From contig OW679197.1 in the NCBI GenBank assembly GCA_940337035.1, positions 34,477,219 to 34,541,218 of the forward strand: a stretch of 64,000 nucleotides of DNA, written 5' to 3'. The translations under genes were made by a program, and so were the position numbers. Position 1 is the stretch's first letter, and each line of letters opens with the position of its first letter. Origin of the DNA: Agriotes lineatus (taxonomy: Eukaryota; Arthropoda; Insecta; Coleoptera; Elateridae). Shown here one piece after another: positions 1 to 11,640 of the stretch. Under the pieces are notes generated by a model, which saw nothing but the letters and a program-made list of their open reading frames with translations, was not told where the DNA came from and did no database searches.

Positions 1-94
1 CTGGTGTTCGTGCTCGGGGAGGACAGTTCCCGAGGATGATTGGACCGCAGAATTCTCCAGATGAAATTTGCTGATATTTAACCAGGCAAATGTA

Positions 95-328
95 CAGTCG
101 TGTGCAAATAAATCTGGGACAGAGTTTTTTTCACATGCAGATTCAGTTAAGAATTGAAGAATATCTCCATGGATTTCCTGCTATCAGAAAGAGTTACATT
201 AAACTTTAATAGGTACTGAAACCCGTAACTCTCTCTGATAAGAGGAAATCCATGGAAATATTCTTCAAATTCTTAACTGAATCTGCATGTGAAAAACACA
301 TTGTCCCAGATTTATTTGCACACGACTG
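95..328. mobile_element. palindromic MITE, copy 1 (Tc1/mariner-type ends)
   Basis: A 234-bp fold-back whose two halves are near-complete inverted copies. The termini read CAGTCGTGTGCAAATAAATC and its reverse complement, each flanked by TA (93-94 and 329-330), the target duplication expected of Tc1/mariner-class elements. Short open frames on both strands here only reflect the palindrome. A copy with about 95% identity by eye lies at 30767-31000, and 34030-34253 has related termini. No transposase is encoded, so it must have been moved in trans. The class assignment rests on the TA duplication and is an inference. Confidence 0.88.
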
Positions 329-1231
329 TACTTGACAGCTCGGTCTTTGCGTGCAGCAGGATTCCTCAGTTTCGGGCTCAGGTCGCTGGTTTCGCCGTTT
401 GGGCTGCAAGAAAGAGTCGCTGGGCGTATATGGCTGTCCAAACAGGTAATCTAATTACGGTAATTATTTTATTCGCGCCGCCGTCGGGCAGCGTACAAAA
501 TAATTCCTACAGGTCAAGGTTAGAAATAAATGATCTTATTCTCATCGTATACGGTAATAACGTAAACGTGGGGTTTAGGAATTAACTAGGAATACGTCAA
601 GAAACCGACAGACACAGCCACATGCTGACGCTAGGAGAGGGCTTAGGGATAATGGAAGTCCAAAGACTCAAGTTCTACGGACAGGATCAGGTTCTAAGCC
701 TCAGAGGGCTTAGGGCGGAAAGCTCTTCCAGATTACAGCAATTGTTGGTCAGGATCGGTGGACTCAAGAGAGTTCTTATGGTTACTAAACCTGCTTTTAT
801 ATCCTTTGAACCGCGCTATCAACACCGCCGCTTCAGACGTCGTTAAGTGGGAGGCGGCGAAGGGACTGATTCTTTGTTAGCTTTGCGCATAGCTGCAACG
901 AGTTTGCTATCACTAGTTCGAGTGCTGGTTAGATGTAGCCCCTGATAACGCTTAAATGAGCGATGCACAATTTAAAAACATTGTTTAATGTTCATTATAT
1001 AATTTTATGGCGATCCTAGCGTTATAAGTATTCGCTACCGAAGAACCTATCACTATCATGTGAGCAGTGACTACGCGTTGTATGCGCACTGAGCTAGAGA
1101 TGTTCGATACACCGAAAAGTACCGGTACAATAGTATTGTATCGTATCGATGTAAAAGTATCGGTTCGGGGCAGTATTGTACACAATAGTACAGGTACCTG
1201 AAATACCGGTACACATTCGATCCATGATATT
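329..1231. other. unassigned sequence with a GC-richer block
   Basis: No recognisable gene. The part at about 340-850 is GC-richer than the surroundings and has short open frames on the plus strand with no family resemblance. A CAG|GTAATC string near 441-450 would serve as a 5' splice donor, so a noncoding or 5'-UTR exon interrupted by the MITE is possible but unsupported. At about 1110-1205 there are several copies of GTACCGGTAC- and TATCGAT-type palindromic words, probably the remains of another small repeat. Confidence 0.4.
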
Positions 1232-1239
1232 TTCTAAGT

Positions 1240-2297
1240 CAGTGTTGCCAACTCTTCGCAAGTTGTATTCGCTAAATTGGTACTAAAAGTCTCCATTTTC
1301 AGACCAAAAGTCGCCAAATACGAAATACGCACATTAGAAAATCAAGGATTTATTGTTTTACAAAGAATAAAGAAATACGTAAACTACTTATGAATATAAA
1401 AATAAAAACTTGCCTATTTATTTACGGAAAAAGACAATTTAACGTTCTAATTGTTCGTACCAAGTGATTACAATTGACAAAAATGCTTAGCCGCGCATGT
1501 ACGGCTGAAAACCAAACTTACAAAAAGAAAATTCGGATTTTTAAAAAATCAAATATCTCGAAAACTATTCAAGATATCGTGAAATGAGTGACATATTTGG
1601 AATCAGGAGAGAAAACTACATAAAAGTGATATTAAAGCCTAAAATGTGAAAATTTGAACATTAAAGTCGAATATTTCGAAAACGGGTTGAGATATCGAAA
1701 AGCCAGTGGTGGATTCGGATTCAGGGGATAAAAATACATAGGAATCCACCATCAGTTGTATTCTGCCTTAACGGGAACCGTGCGACAGACACACAGACAC
1801 ACAGAAAGAGCGATCATAGTAACCACTTACTTTGTAAGTTTGGTTGATAACAAATTGTGCAATGTCCAAACGTTGCAAACTATCAGAGTAAAGATAAAGC
1901 TCCTTCAGTTTTTAATTTCAAATCTCCGGCGTCATGGGCGCAATTATGACCGTCTGGTCACGTACGAAATGCAAATAAATGTCAAGTAAACATAGGTAAT
2001 ATAATTTCAGGTGTTAATCATACCAGTATAAGCTCGCGTATTTGCAAATAATATTTTGAAATTCTTTCTTTCGTATATGAAAATTGTTGAGGATTAATGT
2101 ATGTGTAGCTTTAGAAATATTGAAATTAATTGATTTTTACATATTTTTTTAAATTACGAATAATACCCTAGAATTTCAAACTAAAATATATTAAAAACGC
2201 TAGAAAAGTCGCTAATCGCAAAGCGCTACTTTATTTAGCTAAACCACTTGTTAAATACCCTAGATTTAGCGACTTTTCGCCGTTGTTGGCAACACTG
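1240..2297. mobile_element. non-autonomous hAT-type element with perfect 8-bp target duplication
   Basis: The ends are CAGTGTTGCCAAC (1240-1252) and the exact reverse complement (2285-2297). Directly outside lies the same octamer, TTCTAAGT, at 1232-1239 and 2298-2305. An 8-bp duplication with CAG-type ends is the hallmark of the hAT superfamily. The 1,058-bp interior is AT-rich and encodes no recognisable transposase. Its longest open frame, near 1756-1989, has no hAT features. The interior carries two related blocks containing ATATCTCGAAAAC- and ATATTTCGAAAAC-like words (about 1550-1700). The perfect duplication suggests this insertion is younger than the LINE fossils nearby. Confidence 0.9.
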
Positions 2298-2305
2298 TTC
2301 TAAGT

Positions 2306-3649
2306 GTATTTGTAGGAACCTTCGATTCCTAGTATAGCAAATAGAACTGTAGATAATAGTGACAGTAGCAATCAAGATCAACAATAAATAATTACAAAAT
2401 CAGTATTAGAAATACATTTATTAAGTAGTTTATTAACTTTTATAAACACTGAAAAACCTAAAAGGTAACACGAAAATAATAACTGATGTTGAAAAATGAC
2501 GTTTATTATTGGACTAAACTTTAACGTTTAATTTTCAACGAATAACGCCTTTTTAACTATGTAAACGTCTTTTTGACGTATCTTAAACGTACGTTGCCTG
2601 CTGGGTTAACAATGCTCTTTTCATGCAAACTAGCGCTTTAAAATACTGCAGTATTGTATGACTGTTGATAACCTTCCCGAAAGTATGAATTCATAATTTT
2701 CAATCATTTTCAATACTGATAATTTACTGGTAGCCGTAAATAAAGAAATAAAAATTCCACAAATAACGTCGCAACAGCAGCATAGAGAAAACTACAGTTC
2801 TTAACATTCAAGAGCTTATTTTAGAATAACTAGGTATCACCGTTCGACTTTTGGATGACTTCCTTGATCAACTTTACTCGAAATTTGAAAATGATAAATC
2901 TACATCTACATTAACAGCTCCCCAGAGTCCTTGCATATTGAGAGTGGAGTTGTACATGACATGATGTTCTGTGATTGGTTGAAATGAATTTGTGGCCAAC
3001 GAACATGCATAGTAGCGTTTTTATTTAAAAATATCAAGATGCGGCTGTGAATTAAATGCAGTTATCCGTTATCTCGAATTTGTTTAAACCAAGAAATCCA
3101 TAAAATGTTGCGCATTTTCTAAATTGACCAATTAAGGCATATCTGTTTGCCTTAGTTTTTTGAACTGGCTAATAGATAATTTACTCACTGTCACCATGTC
3201 TCCACTCACATCCCTACATTCTGATTCTGGAAAAATTTGTCTAACTTCCAGATGACTACTTTGCACTTTATAAAAAGTTTTTGAAATGGGACTCTCTAAA
3301 AGCATATCTTCCCGCACCCCCCTTTTTCTGTCTCTTCCAGGTTGACCCCCTCTCCCCAGTTGAAACCATAAACTGCCCCTTCCCCGCTTCATTCTCTAGC
3401 TCCGGCTGTGCCTCTTTAATAATTCGAGAATTCAAGACATGGAAGCTTGAATACTCACCAATAAAATGTAAATTTAAAAAGATATATTTTCTTACTCGCT
3501 AATAGCAAGTCGGCTTTTAAAGCATTTGGAGGTATAGAAAATGTTACATTTCATTTATGCAATGATAGTTGTCATGGAAATGCTGCTGTAAACACTTTTG
3601 TGAGTCGATTCAATTCGAGGCACAGAACGTAAAACACTTTCTGTTCGCC
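2306..3649. other. AT-rich sequence, no gene seen
   Basis: No family-resembling open frame. A weak inverted pair of GTTGAAAA..GACGTT-like words lies at about 2484-2545. The rest shows no structure I can name. Confidence 0.5.
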
Positions 3650-3968
3650 GGGCTCCGTATCCCAGTGGTTAAGCATTCTGGCTACTAATCTAAGGGTAGC
3701 GAGTTCGATCCCCGGTCTCGGTGATTTTTTTAAAATTCAAAAAATGCGATGAAAACCTCTACAGAATGCCATCATTCGGAAGTGATGTAAAGCCGTGGGT
3801 CCCATGTTACTAGGATGTGCAGCATGTAACAGATACCTTACTAGGGTCTTAGATCCTTAATCGCGGCAAAATTCTAAGTTGGGCTTTGACCATATGACCA
3901 TAGCAGTTGTAGTCTAAGGTACCTGGTACACTGCATGCCTAGACCTTGCCATTATAAACAAACAAACG
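3650..3968 (+). mobile_element. tRNA-derived SINE, copy A with Pol III head
   Basis: The head at 3650-3723 has a Pol III box A-like stretch (TATCCCAGTGGTTAAGC, 3658-3674) and a box B (AGTTCGATCCC, 3702-3712) at tRNA-like spacing. A body of about 230 bp follows, containing ATTCGGAAGTGATGTAAAGC (3774-3793), and it ends in an (AAAC)n-like tail near 3955-3967. The body recurs at 43442-43702 without the head, which identifies a dispersed SINE family rather than a tRNA gene. I found no clear target duplication. Confidence 0.82.
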
Positions 3969-6900
3969 GCCTGTTTGTCCTTAAACGCATTGTGAAACTG
4001 ACAGTTATCATTTTTGACAAAACACGCTTCTTTGTGGCAATTGCATTGCGCGTTACTTGGTTTGGATTTTTTCAAGTACTAAAGTATGTACTATTAAACA
4101 GGTTTTAAACATATTTAATTACATGCGTAGGAAAAATTATGTGTATAATACGCATAGATGCTGACCTCCTTATTGTCGGGTTTCCAACGATGCACTCGGT
4201 GCAGCATTCTACTTTCTATGCTTCTTATACAAATAACTATTTTCTTAATATTCCTATATAAACCTTCATTCGTTTATCCGAAGGCAGAACTTTCAGCCTA
4301 CAATATTTAGAGTCTCAAACAGAAAACATTTCTGTTATATATTAGTAAATTACGTGCATTACGAGTATTAGGAATACTCTTCCAATCAGATGTATTACTA
4401 ATGTCGAAATATGCTGAAAATAAATAATCCACAGACAGTTCTGGTAATCTTAAATGTGAGAAAATCCAAAATAAATGCCAAATATTCAACTTTCTAAGAA
4501 GAAATATTTGTATTCAAATATCAATATTTGATGCGCATAGTTTTTGAAACTGTACGCAGCTGGCGGCTTCGTATCAAATAGGAACAAACAATGCAGAAGA
4601 ATAGCCGAAACAGTACCCTATTGCTTCTAATGTTTTTCTGGATCTAATATATGATATCATATTCAAGGAGGATATAAGTTCAGGTGTCTTATCTAAAAAC
4701 GTGTTAGCAAAATTTCTATTAGAACTTATTTTTAAAAAATAACATAAATATTTTTTCAGTCCATGCTAATGATCTGTATTCATGAAAATATATTAAAAAC
4801 AAACCTTACTAAGCGAATTGCGTTTAAAAATTTGAATCCAATACAGAGATCAAAAGTAAATAAAGATTAGATCCGCCCTAGATTAGATTGCAAGTAAGAT
4901 ATCCGACGTGCATAGCCACTTATATGGTTCCCTGAACACATTATCTAATTTCATATATATAGTTTAGAACCTAAAGCGTATGAATTTCAGTTACTGAAAT
5001 GTCTCAGTTGCTAGCTATATTTTAATGAGAAACATGAGCTAATCTCCTGTGTAACAAAGTCTACATATTCCAGATTGAACTTGTTTAAAAAAATAAAATA
5101 ATGTCCAAATTCAACACATATACATATAAATGTAAGTAATATACATTTATGAATTGATTCTATCGTTCGACCGAGAATCTTTACAGGACTTTGAATTAGA
5201 ATCTTAATTCTAATTATTTAAACATTTGTTAACTGTAAAAACTACTGGACCCACGTGCGCATGCATGAAATATTTTGTTACAGGTTGCAGCATGCATATA
5301 TTAATTGCATGTATTAGGTATTATATAGAATGCTTAAATTTTCAGCCGAAATACTTACCATCTATAAGTATGTTTAAAAGTAGATAAATGGAAATGCTGG
5401 TTGTTCACTAATATTAACGAAGAGCGTAATTTTTGCATTTACAGCGCTGTGCTCGAATTAAACTGATATGAAATCTCCCAAAATTCATTCTAGAAGTCGA
5501 AGGAATCAGTAAGACACTATTTGTCAGGGCCTTTCTGTTATTTTCCAAGTAATATCAAAGAAAACGTGGGACACAGCAAGCGGACGGCTTAAATAAAAGT
5601 TAGCTTAAAGCCGGCGCCAATTTTTTTCCGAACGGTCAATGAAAACCAGATACTATTCAGCCCTGATCTGCTTTGAAATGAAATAAAGACATATAGCTAG
5701 AAATGCGAAGAGAAATTGGTAATTTTATTGGAAAAGACGACGCCTGTATTTACTGTGTTGCTTTTCTTGTAACAATCATAAAACGGAGAAGCTTCTTTCC
5801 GTAATCTATAGAAACAACAAGGATTAAATTAGAATTTAAAATGGATATTTTTCGAATTATTACGATTATTTAGTATTTTATGTAATACATCTGCTACTTA
5901 GTTATAAATTAAGTTACAAAATTCAAGTTGACTGGAGGTGAAAGAGCTAGCAGTTTTCGTTTTAATGCACTTTACCGTTCGATCGGCTATATCTACAATT
6001 GATTTAATATTACTGAGCATTATAAATGCTTCGTAATAAAGTCACATTTATGTGCATAAGACAAAACATTTATTTCTTTAACAGAGATAAAACGTTGTAG
6101 CCGATCGTACGGAAATATATTTATATCTTAATGTCCGTTTTTATAGGACTATAAAAAGCCTACCACTATGCTCGATTTGTTTAGTAACATAAAAATCGCC
6201 CAAACGGGCATACCACAGCATTAAAGCCAATTATGTCTCACTTATCTTTCGTTGTTAATTTAGTCACCTGTTAATAAAGCAATTTATTTGAAAATAGCAA
6301 ACCTAGTTGAGATTACACAAATCAATTAAATTGTTTAATTAAAAATAGTTTGGATTCGTACATAAGTTTATGCACTCGCCTACGTAATTTTACTAATCTT
6401 TGTGAGAATATATTTTTATGTGCACCGGATGTAAGTGCGTATTGTTGCAAATTCCACCTGTCAGTTCTGAAAAACAGGAGCACTATCTGGAAATATAGAT
6501 AAATTTATTGCTTACCTCCTGTAACTAATAATTTTATTTATATGAATTCAAGAAAAATACAATAAACAGGCCAGTGATCGAATCTTGGAGCAATGCATGA
6601 AACTAAATTAAATCACCCTAAAAAAACTTATGTAAGCCCATAAAAGTTAATTGTGGGGTATCCAGGTTTCTGAACTCTTGTCACTGTTTTTCTCAAGACG
6701 GCAATCACTTGTTACTTTTTTGAGTGAAATAAATAAACATTCTAACAAGTTTTTAAAATTTTTAAATAAGTTGCTGCACAAATAGGCAATTCAACTTTTA
6801 TTTTAACGATCATTGCTGTGGGCCCTTTCTAGCGATAACGTTAAATTTTTAGACGAAACTGGCAAAACACTACATTTAAAGAAACCTGGAATTGGACCCA

Positions 6901-7501
6901 AAACAAGTATATGACCTTAAGGATCTGAGAAGTAAATCGTGTTCGTATCGTAGCAGCTATTCGAGACTACAAAATTCTGATGTAAAACATCTATTGATAT
7001 AAATGGTTTACCAATAACCACAATGAGCGTGGTTATGAAGAATAGTGCACATTTTCTGGGACTTGGAAAATTTTGACGTTTTCGCCATCATTTTATTAAT
7101 GAATATATGATGAAACGTATACATATAGACTGTTTTAATTGAACTTTAAATAAGTCAATTGTTAGCAATCAGATTAAATAACTTTTCTGATACATATTTG
7201 ATGTAAACAGTAATTGTCTAACAGATAAATGAAGTCCTGAATTCACATTTTTAACATAATTAGGAGCACAATATAAACCGGTGCATCTGCAAAATTTAAA
7301 TCTACAAACCATATCGGTATCGTACTGAATACCAGGTTTTTTACTGTGAATGACCAAAAATTACTGATAGGTATATAAACTGTATTGTGACTGCGTCTCT
7401 GTCTGCGATACGTTTTCATCGGCACAGTTCGTCCGGGATCGTCAATAGTTTCTTCTGCCGTTACCGCATCATTTATAACGCAACAATAAGCATATGCATT
7501 T
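3969..7501. other. AT-rich sequence, no gene seen
   Basis: About 3.5 kb with many stops in all frames and no recognisable coding family, RNA gene or terminal repeat pair. The short open frames (for example near 4307-4489 on the minus strand and 7169-7506) look random. Confidence 0.5.
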
Positions 7502-7971
7502 ATCACCCTGGTCTAACGGGCATGTATGTATGTATGTATGTACGTATTATCGTTAACCTCGTTTCACCTTTCGGTGTAGAGACTGGTGCTTTCTGTGCTT
7601 GCATCTGACGGTACAATACTCAACTTGCCCCGGATTCGGGATATAAAGTTGGCCTTCTGTGCTTGCACAGTAACCATTGTGTGAAGTGTGTGTCATGTTG
7701 ATGTGTTGATCTTGTTACTCTATCTCGTAGGTCTGTGGTTCTGAGTAGAGCACAGTTAATTTGGTGCCCAACTGTGAATGGTCTCACCGAGCCCGATTCC
7801 AATCGCCAACGCTACGAAATAATTCCGCCTCCCGCGGAATTCGAACCGAGGACCTGCTTACTAGCAACCCTAGCGCTACACAACTGCGCTACCTGGAGGT
7901 CTAACGGGTAAAGCGTCTAAATACAAATCATATTATCTCTGGGAGCGCGGGTTCAAATCTCACCGGGTGCC
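7502..7971 (+). tRNA. tRNA-like sequence split by a SINE (7502-7520 and 7909-7971)
   Basis: Leaving out the inserted SINE and one copy of its target duplication, the two pieces total 82 nt, the length of a type II (long variable arm) tRNA. Visible features are an acceptor 5' strand at 7502-7508 that pairs at 5 of 7 positions with 7965-7971, a box A (TGGTCTAACGGG, 7509-7520), a box B (GGTTCAAATCT, 7950-7960) and a T-run at 7976-7980 that could terminate Pol III. The anticodon stem is poorly paired, so I do not assign an isotype. The insertion in the D loop would disable it. It could equally be the head of an older SINE. Confidence 0.55.
7521..7897 (-). mobile_element. tRNA-derived SINE inserted in a tRNA-like sequence
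   Basis: Read on the minus strand, it starts with a tRNA-like head: box A-like TAGCGCAGTTG and box B GGTTCGAATTCC (about 7835-7890). A tRNA-unrelated body follows, and the 3' end is an ATAC-type microsatellite tail (GTAT repeats, plus strand 7521-7545). The 11-bp word GGTCTAACGGG flanks it at 7510-7520 and 7898-7908, a perfect target-site duplication typical of LINE-mobilised SINEs. Total length is 377 bp. It is unrelated in body sequence to the SINE at 3650-3968. Confidence 0.88.
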
Positions 7972-8484
7972 TTGCTCCTTTTTCTTTGCAAATGAATGTA
8001 ATTCGCATTACTAGGTGTGTTTTTACTGTTTCAGTATCATTAGTATAATTGAGAGATGTTTATCTATTTTTACATAATTTTGAACACCGTAATATTGTGA
8101 ACACTCTTCAACGCTAATTCAATTTCGCACATGTTATTTTCCTTGCAAACTTTTTCTTCTATACATTTTTTACCTTTTTTATAATTCAATTTAAAAAATG
8201 CGAAAATTATTTTAATTGGGATAAGACCACCTATACAGTAGGTTCAAATGCTAAATACGTGGTACACTGATCGACAAAACTGATCTATGCTTGCTGATTT
8301 AGTGCAATGTTATTTAGGGTAATTCGGAAAAACGTTTGTTGAAGATTCTCAACGTTTTAGATTTTTTTTCGATATACTGGTGTTTTTAGCTGTCCCCCCA
8401 AGTGTAAATCCAGAATATTTAGGTTCTGGAAAGTCACTCTAATGGTGGAAGCTGCAAGGCCTTGCAAAATGTTAGTGAATAAGG
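7972..8484. other. AT-rich sequence, no gene seen
   Basis: No open frame with family resemblance and no terminal-repeat pair seen. Confidence 0.5.
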
Positions 8485-8736
8485 ATGCACAAGCAGCAAC
8501 AGGGTCAAATCTGCCTAGGTATAGTTGTTCTCAAGGTACTCAAACAACACGAGCCACCAAAGAGTATGGCCATCGCGTGGATACTTGCTCGAATTTTCAA
8601 GGTGCAGGGCACATATAAGCCAGCGAATGCTGGGTTTTTATCCACAAAGACTAAGCGGTCTAAGTCGAAATTCTATGTTGACAAGAATAATTCAAAAATG
8701 TTACAGCGAGATGGTAAGATAATACAGAAGATGTAA
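8485..8736 (+). pseudogene. possible LINE ORF1 (gag-like) zinc-knuckle remnant
   Basis: Two overlapping open frames (8485-8736 and 8525-8722) carry pieces that together resemble the C-terminal zinc-knuckle region of LINE ORF1 proteins: a KEYGH..DTC-like piece, then CSNFQGAGH in the third frame, recalling the CxxCxGxH knuckle with a Cys lost to Phe. The resemblance is scattered over three frames and one stop, so it is weak. A plus-strand LINE reverse-transcriptase fragment lies 330 bp downstream (9063), which supports the idea of one decayed LINE. Confidence 0.3.
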
Positions 8737-9062
8737 ATATAGCAGAAAAGGAAGTAGGTAGTTCTCCCGGGAATGTAAGAAGAAAAGGATTATACAAAGT
8801 TACTTCACCAGAAAATAGAACCACATCAATCGACATTTGTAGTGATTTGTAATACGGTACCTACAGATGACACAAGTCCCAAAAGACATCTGCACACATT
8901 TGTGAAAATAATGAAACAACTAGGATTTACAAACAATTATAAAAATAGCGATAGGAAAGAACAAAAAGCTGTGTATGGCTTCTGTTGGCGCAGAAAAAAC
9001 GTTTGACGAACAAAATGTTCCAAATACTGCGTAGTCAAAGTATATAGAGAAAAACTTGACAC

Positions 9063-9122
9063 AAAAATGCAGATGGTATAGCGTTACTCCTCGAAAACAA
9101 AGAAGACTTGGAACAATACTTA
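9063..9122 (+). pseudogene. LINE reverse transcriptase palm fragment (ADD motif mutated)
   Basis: The frame beginning near 9079 reads ADGIALLLENKEDLEQ before a stop. This matches the FADDIALLAEN..DL region of non-LTR retrotransposon reverse transcriptase, where the second Asp of the catalytic (F/Y)ADD box is Gly. Only about 20 residues are recognisable. The next part of the same RT type is seen at about 9684-9760, so unrelated sequence of some 550 bp (9125-9680) may have inserted in between. Confidence 0.5.
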
Positions 9123-9124
9123 AT

Positions 9125-9683
9125 GGTTAGTTAAGTGTAGTAGTAGTACATTATATACCAAAGAACTAGAGTTTATCGTTTCATCCCCACGGTGTGGTTT
9201 AAAAAAAATCACGGTTGGAATTACGTGATACTTTCCTCACAAGTTATATACCCTATCGTTTGCGCTACCTGGTCGCAGATTCTGAGATAAACCTGATTTT
9301 GCAATTTGCTCTCAACGTGACAATCTAACATTATAAAACTTAAAAATTAAAAATCAGTTTTTAATGGTGACAAAACATACTCGGTAACTTTGCATTTTAT
9401 TAGACCTCGGCGAGAATTGTTTAATTTTACTTTTTCTCCCTTGGGAGAAAAAGTAGCACTTTAGCCTTCTTTTGAGAGAAAAAATTAGAACTTTAGATAT
9501 AGTTAGTGCAAAAATAATATGTATCATTACTTTTCTTTATATACAGTCAAATATTAAAATAGCTGGCTGCTGGCATAGAAAAAAATGCATATGTTATCCA
9601 ACCGATAAGAAGAGGAAGTCGTACAATAGGACTCCAGATATATCGCAAGCAGTAGAAATTTATGATTATTAACAGATGCAAAG
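9125..9683. other. unassigned block between two LINE fragments
   Basis: AT-rich block separating two RT fragments that would normally be about 100 bp apart. No terminal repeats or target duplication were identified. An open frame at 9472-9672 has no recognisable family. Confidence 0.35.
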
Positions 9684-9960
9684 TCATACCGCATAAAAAC
9701 AGAATTCTAAAAATAGAAGTAGTATATCAATACATATGGCTTGGAGCACTCATACCTGGTAGGTTGTACTAATGAATTCCAGCTGGAAGGACAGAAAAAT
9801 CAAACTAATCAAACAGAGTGGAATAATGGACCATAAGAATAACATAAGAGGAATGATCTTGATGCTGAATCGCCTGTTACAGGTATATTGTATGGAGCGA
9901 TTAACAAATGTTTCAATGCTGCAATAAATTGGCCTCAATGAAAATGTAACAACTATAGAA
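9684..9960 (+). pseudogene. LINE reverse transcriptase thumb-region fragment
   Basis: A short run, ILKIEVVYQYIWLGALI, matches the region after the RT palm where non-LTR elements read IEVVD.Y.YLGALI. Stops and frameshifts follow at once, and the later sequence is only vaguely RT-like. It has the same orientation as the 9063 fragment and is likely the same insertion. Confidence 0.45.
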
Positions 9961-11280
9961 GAATATTCAGACACTTTATGTAATAAGTTACATAATAAAA
10001 AGAAATGAAAATAGCCTGAAAAAATAGTTATAGAGGGAAAATTAGACGGAAAAATCAGACGACGCCCCTCCCCGTAAATATGGTTCAACCAAATACCACA
10101 AAAGGCACCCATTTAAGCAGGTCTATTCGAATAGCTGAAATCCGGAGCAGATGAAAAAGTATTTAAGAAGTGTCTATGAAGCTCACCATCCTCACGAATC
10201 GAAAAGAAATATTAATAAGTATTATATAACGACACATCTTCTAGATTAGCGAATATACAGAAAATAATACTCTCTAAAACTTAAATCTTTATTGCATATC
10301 GGTACACTACAGCTCTTACAAATGATGTGTTTTCGGCCTGTTGTTTGAGTTAAAAATGAATCCCTTCTACTGATCGTCAATCTTTTGGGAGCTTGCTTAC
10401 TTTCTTCAGCTTCTTCAACGGGGCGTAAATTTTGTGGTGGTTGTGGTTTTGAAAGTTTATCTTTGTTGAATTATTGAATTCCAAACATCTTTTTTTATTA
10501 CTTTTATAAATCGTCATCAAATTCAAGCAAGTAGGTATGCCAAAATACTGACTTACATTTCTTGCAGGCCGCTCCTTGACCCATTTTCTCGAGTAGATTT
10601 TCCACCGTCTTCTGAATCAGATGTCATTTTGTTGTTGTTATCATATTCTTCTTGCTAAAAGGCTACCTTACTTTCACTGTCTTCATACAACTCCCTGTAG
10701 GGTGGTGTCTGTTGCTGAAATGCCCATTATCGTCTTCTAGATTAGACTCAAAATCAATAAACATCAGACTCGACCATCTGTCGCAACTCTACCAACCGCC
10801 TTTGGTCTTGCTTGTATGAAATGTTAATGAATTGCGTACTTACATCAAAAGTAATAAAACAATTGTGCAAACACATTACCTTACCTATTAAAAAAAAACA
10901 CCGATTTCAGTGGTACATCACACATTTTTAAATGTTAGTAGATCAATAATTTTGATAACATAGATCTTGCCTCTTCCACATAGCTTCAAGGTACTGAAAA
11001 CTAACTGACTCTAATATTCATATTTTAAAACATACAATTGAAATAATAAGTATGCCATACTCTACCACACTAACTCACAGTTAAATGAAGATATATACAC
11101 GTAAAGCAAAGATAATGAGAATAATAGTAATATGCAGAAAATAATAAAATAATTGACCGAAAGAGTAATTAGCAAAAGTGGGCACAGTATAAAGTAGGAT
11201 ACAACAGAACAAATATAATGATTTCACAACCACAATAAAAGTTAATTGACTTCTAACGATATGCCTTTATCTACAAGAAA
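9961..11280. other. AT-rich sequence, no gene recognised
   Basis: The open frame at 9750-10112 (minus) has no family resemblance. The segment at 10310-10730 is slightly richer in coding-like codons on the minus strand (runs of Asn, Ser and Glu) but has several stops and matched nothing I know. Confidence 0.4.
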
Positions 11281-11640
11281 ACGGTTCATTTAGACTGATG
11301 TGTGTAACCGACCAAGCCTTGTATGGTACTGAGATGTGGACGATTACTAACCTGGAAAAAGAAGTATATAGTAATTGGTGCCATGGTACTAGAAGAGAGT
11401 TTTGAATCAGATGAACAGATAAGATGGCAAGTTCAGAAAGAAGATACGTAAAAATGCGGTTAAGAACAAATTATAGGAAGTGTAGTTTGTTGAAAACAAT
11501 AGACAACCTAAAAGATGTGAACCAAACAAATCTTGAAAAACGTGGGAAGTAGACGCCACGAAATAATAAAGATGACAGCAGCCAATCAAGTAGAATGGGT
11601 CTGTGTGGCCAACCAGTTCACGGAGTATTGACTAATGACT
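11281..11640 (+). pseudogene. LINE ORF2 C-terminal fragment
   Basis: Pieces reading LYGTEMWTITNLEK, then TDKMASSERRYV and LLKTIDNLKD, match in order the C-terminal domain downstream of the RT in a common insect non-LTR lineage (LLYG.ETWTL.., W.DK..N.., LL..I..RK). Several stops and at least two frameshifts interrupt it. It lies 1.3 kb downstream of another plus-strand RT piece and may be part of the same original copy or a separate 5'-truncated one. Confidence 0.65.

Noticed and set aside
206..585. Open frames on both strands at the left edge
   Set aside because: They overlap the palindromic MITE and its flank; the reading is a by-product of the inverted repeat and matches no protein family.
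7243..7608. Overlapping frames around 7.2-7.8 kb as small genes
   Set aside because: They cover the SINE and its flanks on both strands and have no family resemblance.
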